A stretch of 6,010 bases of DNA from NCBI GenBank assembly GCA_003646935.1, contig QMLW01000140.1:1-6010 (forward strand). Reading direction: 5' to 3'. The position numbers and the translations under genes are program-made. The stretch is from Deltaproteobacteria bacterium (GTDB taxonomy: Bacteria; Desulfobacterota; DSM-4660; Desulfatiglandales; B25-G16). The notes below the pieces were generated by a model, which was not told the origin of the DNA, did not search any database, and saw only the letters and a program-made list of their open reading frames with translations. Below are positions 1 through 4,517 of the stretch, piece after piece (positions within the stretch are counted from its first letter, which is position 1; every line of letters starts with the position of its first letter).

Positions 1-283
1 AGCCGACTGCGTAGTTGCTGTAGGCCCTGCCGCCCGCGGTCCTGAGGGCGGAAAAGAGCTCGTGACCCCACTGCTCTGTGAGCTGTCCAATGGCCCCGTC
101 GCACCGGTTCCCGATTGCCTCTTCAATCTCCGCGGCGCTCAGGATATCCGTGGAGGTACCGATCTCCACCCTGCAGTCGGCATCGGTCAAAACCTTCAAC
201 CACCGGTCTCCGGGCAGCTCTTTGGTAACGACCACACGCCTGCTCCCGGAGGGATTGTGTAGCCTCCATGCCTTGTCGCTCAC
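1..283 (-). CDS. hprA: Plant-type hydroxypyruvate reductase (glycerate dehydrogenase), N-terminal part, cut by the window edge
   Basis: NAD(P)H-dependent reduction of hydroxypyruvate to D-glycerate, a cytosolic enzyme of the D-2-hydroxyacid dehydrogenase family. Only the first 94 codons are present; the gene continues beyond base 1. The translation contains WRLHNPSGSRRVVVTKELPG near the start, CDGAIGQLTEQWG at about residues 61-73, ELFSALRTAGG at 75-85 and SNYAVG at 89-94. These closely follow, from memory, the N-terminus of plant peroxisomal HPR1 (about 386 aa), including the D-G-IGQLTE-WG and SN-AVG motifs, more than the shorter bacterial GhrA/GhrB/SerA types. I chose the GTG at 281-283 because a strong Shine-Dalgarno, AAGGAGGAGG (289-298), lies 5 bases upstream. 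The in-frame ATG at 302-304 would place that site inside the coding region. The gene lies 138 bases after the GcvT-SHMT gene on the same strand, with no clear terminator between, so co-transcription is likely. The cofactor-binding and catalytic residues lie outside the window. Confidence 0.85.
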   Translation of the reverse strand, partial: MSDKAWRLHNPSGSRRVVVTKELPGDRWLKVLTDADCRVEIGTSTDILSAAEIEEAIGNRCDGAIGQLTEQWGHELFSALRTAGGRAYSNYAVG

Positions 284-288
284 AGCAA

Positions 289-298
289 CCTCCTCCTT
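289..298 (-). promoter_or_regulatory. Strong ribosome binding site that decides the GTG start of the hydroxypyruvate reductase
   Basis: The minus strand reads AAGGAGGAGG, then TTGCT, then GTG. This near-perfect anti-16S match sits at good spacing from the GTG at 281-283. It is too close to and downstream of the ATG at 302-304 to serve that codon. Confidence 0.7.
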
Positions 299-336
299 CC
301 CCATGTACTTGAGCTTGCGGTTCCTAGTCAATCGGG

Positions 337-355
337 CATTATCTTGTCGATAATG
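337..355 (-). repeat. Small hairpin in the gap between the fusion gene and hydroxypyruvate reductase
   Basis: Perfect 7-bp inverted repeat CATTATC (337-343) / GATAATG (349-355) around a 5-base loop, in the 138-base gap between the two minus-strand genes. It is AT-rich and has no T-run after it on either strand, so it does not look like an intrinsic terminator. It could be an mRNA-processing or stability stem or an operator. Its function is unknown and it may be chance. Confidence 0.4.
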
Positions 356-421
356 GCATCACCAGCCATTCAATATTTATCAGAGGAACCAAACTCTTTG
401 ATATGAATTCATGTATAGTCG

Positions 422-3079
422 CTATATGGTGCTTCGTAGAATGTTTTGTATCAATGGCCTCGCCTCTTTATCGGGCAGGCAGTAGGCCATCTCCGTGAAC
501 TTACCCCTGAACCGGGCGATGTGGGCTCCGATGTCCTTGTGGTCCAGGACGACCTCCTTCATGTATCCGGCCAGCTCCTCGAAGTCGGTTTCCTTCATGC
601 CGAACCTGGTCATCTCCTGAACGCCCATCCTCAGGGCGCTGCTGGAGCTGAAGCCCTCGTCGTAGGGTATGGACTGGTAGTTCACGATGATGTTATTGCG
701 CTCGAGCCTCTCGGCTACCTCGGGGCCCTTGGCATACCCCACGTTTATGATCACCTGATGGGTTTCCGTGAAGCCCATTTCCGGGTCCCCCTCCACGCGA
801 AATCCGCTGTCTCGGAGTGCATTAGCAAAGGCCTTCGCATTTGAGATAACCTGCCGCTGGTAGTCCCGTCCATAGAGGTTCATCTCATAGGCGGCCATTA
901 AGAGGCCCAGCAGGGTTCCCAGGTGATGGTTGCTCGTGCTCCCGGGGAAGGCCTCTCTCTGTATGGTCTCCCACAGATGATAGTCCTTGGAGTACTGCTC
1001 CATATCGCAGGCGATCACTCCCCGCTGCGGGCCGAAGAAGGTCTTGTGCGTGGACCCCGTAATGATGTCGGCGCCCTGCTTGAAGGGTTCTTGAAAATAA
1101 GGACCCACGAGCCCGAGCACATGGGCCATATCGTACATCAGATAGGGTCTATCGCTCATGGCATCAATGATCTCTCGTATTTCGGCCACGGGTTCCGGGT
1201 GCAGGACCATGCTCTTGCCCAGTATGATGAGCTCCGGTTTGTGTTCTTCCATGAGACGGGCTGTTTCATCAAGGTCTATCTTGTAGGGATTGTCCTTTCT
1301 CACCGGAAAGTTCACTACTGCCGGTTTCTCCGTGAGGGGGTCTACCATGACGTAGTGCCGCAGTGCGCCGAGTGGTTGGGCACTGAGGTGCCCGCCCTTT
1401 CCCAGGTGGTTGTTCATGACCTTGCTGAGCCTCAAAGGCTCGCTTTTCCTGTCAAGCCTGTTCTTGTAGTTGACCAGGGCGCTGAACACGGTCTTGTTTG
1501 CCTGCTGCCCGCTGATGACCCTCACCTCCACCTCGGCGCAGCCCAGGAATCTCGACATCTGCTGGACCAGGAGGCCCTCCACCTCCATGATGAATTCAGT
1601 TCCCTGATAGTAGGGTACCTCTGAGTCCCCCAGGGCCTCGATGAACTTGTGCTCTGCATATCTGCCAGCGGGGTCCGTGGCGATGAGAAGCCGTACAAGC
1701 CTTGAGGGGGTTTGCTCCGAGGGGATCAGGTTGATGGCTCTTTTCTGCCTCCATAGGTGGTTTTGAACGGCCTCCTCAACCAGCTCCTCCATCAGGAGAG
1801 GAAATCCTTTGGCTTGCTCCGGGCGCCCCTCCTCGGCCTTAACGAGTATCGGTCTGGAGTAGGGGGGTGCCTCGGCGCTGAGGTGTCTGTTCACCACTGT
1901 TCCCTCGAGGATCCTGCCCCGTGCGTGAATCCGCACTTGTTCGCCCTCCTCGGTCTCGGAATCTATATAGGCCAAACATATGGATCTCTTCCCTTTCTCA
2001 TCGGTGATATAGGAAGAAGCCCCAAGACCATCGAACTTCCAGTAGGAGACCATTGAGCCGCTGGTAACATGACCTATGAGCCTGTTGTTCAGGTAGACCT
2101 CCTCTCCCCATCGTGCCGCGCCTACGCTCGAGATCGCGATCGGCATGATTCGCCTCGGCACATAGTTTTTCGGGCACGGTTTCCCCCCTTCCAGCTGCTT
2201 AAACTCCAGGAACTGTTCCTTCAAGGCCTCCTTTCCCATGAACTCCCCTTTCAGCTCTGAGAAACTCACGGCATGCCGTGCCATGGGGATGGCGAAGATG
2301 GGGATTTCCCTCCCCTCGCTGTCCGTCCCCAGCTCGTGGCCATATAGGGGCAGGCCTGCTTCGAGCCGTAGGCTGTCCCTCGCTCCCAGGCCCACGGGCA
2401 GTATATGGTACCTCTTTCCAAGCTCCAGGATTCTCTCCCACAGGGCCTGCGTCTTTTCCCTGGGCACAAAGAGCTCAAAGCAGAGCGGTTCTCCTGTGTA
2501 GCCCGTTCTCGAGATGATCACCCGTTGGCCATCGAACTCCACGATACTCAGGTTATTCCTTCCCACCTCCGGCAGCTCGGTGATGTCCTGAAAGATACCC
2601 TCCAGTACCTTTTTGGTGTGAGGCCCCTGGAGCGCCAACATGGAGAGCGTATCGGTTGTATCGGTTATGTGCGCCTTTGGGAACTTCCCTATGTGGCCTT
2701 GAAGCCACTCCCAGTCCTGCTCCGTGTTCGACGCATTTACCACGAGTATATAATCCTCAGCGGTTACCCTGTAGAGGTATGCATCGTCTACGGCGCCGCC
2801 GTTTTCATTGGTGATGATGGTGTATTGGGCCTGACACTCGTCAAGGGCTGCTGCATTATTGGTGAGGAAAAATTGCAGGAAGCTCAGTGCCTCATCGCCG
2901 CTGACCAGGAATCGACCCATGTGAGAGATATCAAACAATCCCCCGTACTTCCGCGTTGTGAGGTGTTCCTGTATGATCCCCGCCTCGTACCTGAGAGGCA
3001 TGTCCCAGCCTTCGAACTCCACCATGTCGCCGCCATGGTCCCGGTGCCAACCGCAAAGTACTGTTTTTTTCATTGCCAT
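422..3079 (-). CDS. gcvT-glyA: Bifunctional fusion: glycine-cleavage T-protein (aminomethyltransferase) - serine hydroxymethyltransferase
   Basis: One 885-residue protein with two complete enzymes. Residues about 3-400 are GcvT, which moves the aminomethyl carbon of glycine from lipoyl-GcvH to THF, giving 5,10-methylene-THF and ammonia. Visible are FDISHMG (49-55), NGGAVDD with the expected catalytic Asp (93-99), ALQGP, RTGYTGE (191-197), GLGARDSLRLEAG (230-242), GKEAL, and HVTSGS (337-342) in the C-terminal domain. Residues about 428-885 are a divergent PLP-dependent SHMT (methylene-THF + glycine <-> serine). Visible are LIPSEQ (451-456, usually LIASEN), YYQGTEF (490-496), SGQQAN (523-528, usually SGSQAN), GGHLS (562-566), YDMAH (649-653), THKT with the PLP lysine K679, and an ALRMG carboxylate-binding Arg at 817. 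The linker is about 25 residues. The frame has no stop or shift at the junction. I prefer the ATG at 3077-3079 (AGAAGG 7 bases upstream; MAMKK start like other GcvT proteins) over the ATG at 3101-3103, which would add 8 residues. The gene sits behind a tandem glycine riboswitch and precedes hydroxypyruvate reductase. GcvH, GcvP and Lpd are not in view. Confidence 0.93.
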   Translation of the reverse strand: MAMKKTVLCGWHRDHGGDMVEFEGWDMPLRYEAGIIQEHLTTRKYGGLFDISHMGRFLVSGDEALSFLQFFLTNNAAALDECQAQYTIITNENGGAVDDAYLYRVTAEDYILVVNASNTEQDWEWLQGHIGKFPKAHITDTTDTLSMLALQGPHTKKVLEGIFQDITELPEVGRNNLSIVEFDGQRVIISRTGYTGEPLCFELFVPREKTQALWERILELGKRYHILPVGLGARDSLRLEAGLPLYGHELGTDSEGREIPIFAIPMARHAVSFSELKGEFMGKEALKEQFLEFKQLEGGKPCPKNYVPRRIMPIAISSVGAARWGEEVYLNNRLIGHVTSGSMVSYWKFDGLGASSYITDEKGKRSICLAYIDSETEEGEQVRIHARGRILEGTVVNRHLSAEAPPYSRPILVKAEEGRPEQAKGFPLLMEELVEEAVQNHLWRQKRAINLIPSEQTPSRLVRLLIATDPAGRYAEHKFIEALGDSEVPYYQGTEFIMEVEGLLVQQMSRFLGCAEVEVRVISGQQANKTVFSALVNYKNRLDRKSEPLRLSKVMNNHLGKGGHLSAQPLGALRHYVMVDPLTEKPAVVNFPVRKDNPYKIDLDETARLMEEHKPELIILGKSMVLHPEPVAEIREIIDAMSDRPYLMYDMAHVLGLVGPYFQEPFKQGADIITGSTHKTFFGPQRGVIACDMEQYSKDYHLWETIQREAFPGSTSNHHLGTLLGLLMAAYEMNLYGRDYQRQVISNAKAFANALRDSGFRVEGDPEMGFTETHQVIINVGYAKGPEVAERLERNNIIVNYQSIPYDEGFSSSSALRMGVQEMTRFGMKETDFEELAGYMKEVVLDHKDIGAHIARFRGKFTEMAYCLPDKEARPLIQNILRSTI

Positions 3080-3154
3080 ACCACTGCCTTCTCTTTCAAA
3101 CATATTGCCTCGGCCACCCTTACTTTCTCATGGCAAAAGGGTGATACGCCCTTG

Positions 3155-3190
3155 AAAAAAGGGGGTTTCGGGATTAGTTCCGAAACCCCC
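3155..3190 (-). terminator. Riboswitch-controlled intrinsic terminator
   Basis: On the minus strand an 11-bp perfect GC-rich stem (GGGGGTTTCGG from 3190 to 3180; CCGAAACCCCC from 3171 to 3161) with an 8-base loop is followed directly by six Ts (3160-3155). This is a textbook intrinsic terminator upstream of the GcvT-SHMT start codon, so it must act conditionally. Its first bases (3190-3185) are also the 3' strand of aptamer II helix P1. The two structures are therefore mutually exclusive, and glycine binding is predicted to keep the terminator open, giving an ON switch. Confidence 0.92.
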
Positions 3191-3278
3191 TGTCCTTGTA
3201 CCTGAGAGATTATCCCTTGCCCGAAGGCTTCAGAGACTGCCCCTTCGGTGGCCTTGTGAAAGGCGCTCTCCAGAGGAT
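3185..3278 (-). promoter_or_regulatory. Glycine riboswitch, aptamer II (3' aptamer, next to the expression platform)
   Basis: The RNA carries the glycine-aptamer signatures CTCTGGAGAG, CACCGAAGGGGCA and CTCTCAGGTACAAGGACAG in the expected order. The closing helix P1 can form from 3278-3272 (AUCCUCU) with 3191-3185 (AGGGGGU): seven pairs, two of them G-U. A side stem GCCTT/AAGGC is also visible near the 5' end. The 3' strand of P1 overlaps the 5' arm of the terminator, which couples ligand binding to termination. The identification is from recognised conserved blocks; no covariance model was run. Confidence 0.93.
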
Positions 3279-3282
3279 ATAT

Positions 3283-3385
3283 GGATTACGGTCCTTTTGC
3301 CTGAGAGTTTCCCCCTCCTCGGGGTTTCACCTTCGGCTCTCCGCCTGGCCTGTGTATGTCCCTCGCGGAATCTCTCCCGTAACCC
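3283..3385 (-). promoter_or_regulatory. Glycine riboswitch, aptamer I (5' aptamer)
   Basis: The RNA contains ACGGGAGAG, GGAGAGCCGAAGGTGAAA and ACTCTCAGGCAAAAGGAC, the hallmark blocks of the glycine (gcvT-type) aptamer. A P3b-like stem CCCC-GAGGA-GGGG lies between them. The outer helix is long: GGGUUACGG (3385-3377) pairs with CCGUAAUCC (3291-3283) over nine positions with one G-U. Only four bases (3282-3279) separate it from aptamer II, the usual short linker of tandem glycine riboswitches. Aptamer I commonly stabilises aptamer II; here it has no direct contact with the terminator. Confidence 0.93.
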
Positions 3386-3411
3386 GCTTGCATGCCCATC
3401 TGAATGCGGGA

Positions 3412-3441
3412 ACTATACGTGGAAAGGCCTTCTGCTGTCAA
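3412..3441 (-). promoter_or_regulatory. Sigma-70 promoter of the glycine-riboswitch unit
   Basis: The minus strand has a perfect -35 box TTGACA (3441-3436), an 18-base spacer and a -10 box TATAGT (3417-3412). The predicted RNA start is near 3405, about 20 bases before aptamer I. That position fits a leader transcript made up almost entirely of the riboswitch. A 17-base spacing with GTATAG is also possible but less good. Confidence 0.85.
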
Positions 3442-3485
3442 GAGAAAAATCGTCCGCATAGCAACCGCTTTGGGGGCATTATCCG

Positions 3486-3515
3486 TTGCAAGGTTACTGA
3501 GAAAAATGATACATG
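3486..3515 (+). promoter_or_regulatory. Weak candidate promoter for the nucleotidyltransferase gene
   Basis: TTGCAA (3486-3491) and TACATG (3510-3515) lie 18 bases apart, with a TG three bases ahead of the -10-like box (TGATACAT), resembling an extended -10. The match is poor at the -10. I list it because the plus-strand gene is divergent from the riboswitch unit and needs its own promoter within roughly 3442-3574. A small inverted repeat TGATT-GCATG-AATCA at 3543-3557 lies between it and the start codon and could be an operator, or chance. Confidence 0.25.
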
Positions 3516-3574
3516 GATGATACAGGAGACGATGATCTCCTCTGATTGCATGAATCATCAGGAGCAGGGTAGAC

Positions 3575-4393
3575 ATGACACAGGGAGAACAGCCTGCCGC
3601 TGTCATATTTGCCGCGGGGTATGGAAGCAGGGTGAAGGGTTTTTCAGGGAACAAGGTGCTGCTTCCCTTGATACCTGAAGCCGGTCCCTTTAGCGGGAGG
3701 CATTCAATGATCGTTGAGATCATCGGGAATCTTCCCGCAGGACCGAAGACCTTGGTTGTGCATCACCGAAGCCAAGAGGTGATCGAGGTGACTCGAGATC
3801 TCGGGGTTTCCTACTGCGAGCAACCTGTTCCCAATGGAACGGGTGGTGCCCTTATTGCGGCGAAGGGCTTTTTACAGGGGATAACCCAGGAACGCCTTAT
3901 CATAACGATGGGAGATGTTCCCTTTGTGAAGCGGGCGACGTATGAGCGTCTCATCGTCGGTCTCGAAGATCGAGATCTCGTAGTTCTGGGATTTAAGCCG
4001 GTGGATCGGGCTCAATACGGTCTCTTGGAGATAGAAGGCGATTCGGTGAAGAGGATAACGGAGTGGAGGTATTGGAGGGAGTATCCATTAGAGAGACAGG
4101 TTCGTTTCGATGTCTTCAACGCCGGGATTTATGGAGCAAAGAGACAGAGCTTGCTCTACTACACAGGGGAGTTGGAGAAAAGGCCTCATAGGGTTCGAAA
4201 GGAGCGAGGCGGTAAGATAAAGACGGTAGAGGAGTATTTTATCACCGATTTGGTGGAGCTCATGGCCAACGATGGGCTCACCGTGGGCTTTACCGTGACC
4301 GAGGAGGAACAGGAGGTAATGGGCATCGACACGGTGGAAGACCTCATGCTGGCACAGCGCATATTCGCAAAACGAAAGGTAAAAAGACTTTGA
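3575..4393 (+). CDS. Stand-alone GlmU-type sugar-phosphate nucleotidyltransferase domain protein
   Basis: A 272-residue soluble protein of the nucleotidyltransferase fold that transfers a nucleotidyl group to a sugar phosphate (or similar phosphate acceptor). The N-terminal NTP-binding loop is AAVIFAAGYGSR (8-19), followed by NKVLLPL (26-32), EQPVPNGTGGA (82-92) for base and sugar contacts, MGDVPF with the metal-binding Asp at 114, QYGLLE (147-152), FNAGIY (181-186), EEYFITDLVEL (219-229) and VMGIDTVEDL (248-257). The order and the YFITDL and VxGI blocks fit the uridyltransferase half of GlmU best. However, the protein stops where the acetyltransferase beta-helix would begin, so it is not a full GlmU. 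At the second metal ligand GlmU has Asn (N227 in E. coli); here Asp252 stands in that place. The start ATG at 3575 has GGAG (3561-3564) 10 bases upstream, in a GGAGCAGGG context. UDP-GlcNAc or another NDP-sugar is possible as product; the substrate cannot be read from the sequence. Confidence 0.85.
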   Translation: MTQGEQPAAVIFAAGYGSRVKGFSGNKVLLPLIPEAGPFSGRHSMIVEIIGNLPAGPKTLVVHHRSQEVIEVTRDLGVSYCEQPVPNGTGGALIAAKGFLQGITQERLIITMGDVPFVKRATYERLIVGLEDRDLVVLGFKPVDRAQYGLLEIEGDSVKRITEWRYWREYPLERQVRFDVFNAGIYGAKRQSLLYYTGELEKRPHRVRKERGGKIKTVEEYFITDLVELMANDGLTVGFTVTEEEQEVMGIDTVEDLMLAQRIFAKRKVKRL

Positions 4394-4420
4394 TTGCGGG
4401 AGACGTAAATGATATTTTTA

Positions 4421-4464
4421 AATTTGAATTCCCCGCTGCTTGCAGCGCGGGATGAATTCAAATT
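4421..4464. repeat. Large palindrome with GC-rich core (REP-like hairpin)
   Basis: An 11-bp perfect outer inverted repeat AATTTGAATTC (4421-4431) / GAATTCAAATT (4454-4464) encloses a second one, CCCGC (4432-4436) / GCGGG (4447-4451), with GCTG-CTTG-CAGC in its loop. The whole 44 bases can fold as one hairpin, interrupted only by an AT on the 3' side. No T-run follows on either strand, so it is not a classic intrinsic terminator. It could still end transcription or protect the 3' end of the nucleotidyltransferase message. The GC core is reminiscent of REP or IS200/IS605-type hairpins; that is inference. Confidence 0.65.
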
Positions 4465-4466
4465 AG

Positions 4467-4489
4467 ATAAAATCGTGTAACGATTTTAT
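4467..4489. repeat. Second inverted repeat in the spacer before gspE
   Basis: Perfect 9-bp inverted repeat ATAAAATCG (4467-4475) / CGATTTTAT (4481-4489) with loop TGTAA, only 2 bases after the larger palindrome. It is AT-rich, so it would be a weak terminator in either direction, but its symmetry fits a dimeric-regulator operator upstream of the ATPase gene. It ends 28 bases before the start codon at 4518. Function unknown. Confidence 0.55.
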
Positions 4490-4517
4490 TAAAGGATAAG
4501 TAAAGGTTATTGGAATT

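Noticed and set aside
1780..1880. Possibility that the GcvT-SHMT fusion is a frameshift or missed stop between two genes
   Set aside because: The frame is open through a polar linker of about 25 residues, both domains keep good family similarity up to the linker, and no ribosome binding site plus start codon is evident at the SHMT start. A true fusion is the simpler reading, although confirmation from relatives would help.
3137..3153. Small stem AAGGG/CCCTT between the terminator and the fusion-gene start
   Set aside because: Only five base pairs with a 7-base loop. It does not cover the ribosome binding site and needs no explanation beyond chance.
2405..3205. Long plus-strand open frame of about 266 codons antisense to the GcvT half (and others at 923-1624 and 446-844)
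   Set aside because: They lie opposite the clearly conserved GcvT-SHMT gene, have no recognisable domain and no credible ribosome binding site. They are what a codon-biased gene leaves open on its complement.
3383..3410. Inverted repeat CCCGC / GCGGG just upstream of aptamer I that might compete with its outer helix
   Set aside because: With the predicted RNA start near 3405, most of the distal arm would not be in the transcript, so it probably cannot form as an RNA stem.
3286..3723. Minus-strand open frame of about 145 codons over the promoter and aptamer I
   Set aside because: It overlaps the riboswitch aptamer, its promoter and the start of the opposite-strand nucleotidyltransferase, and the translation has no family resemblance.
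401..4460. Shared string ATGAATTCA at 403-411 and 4452-4460, also GATGAATTCA near 1588, as a possible dispersed repeat
   Set aside because: The match is about nine bases and one copy is inside a coding region. It is within chance expectation and the flanks do not align.
4394..4517. Promoter for the secretion ATPase in the spacer
   Set aside because: I looked for -35/-10 pairs; TTGCAG with AT-rich boxes downstream gives wrong spacing or three or fewer matches in the -10, so none is supportable.
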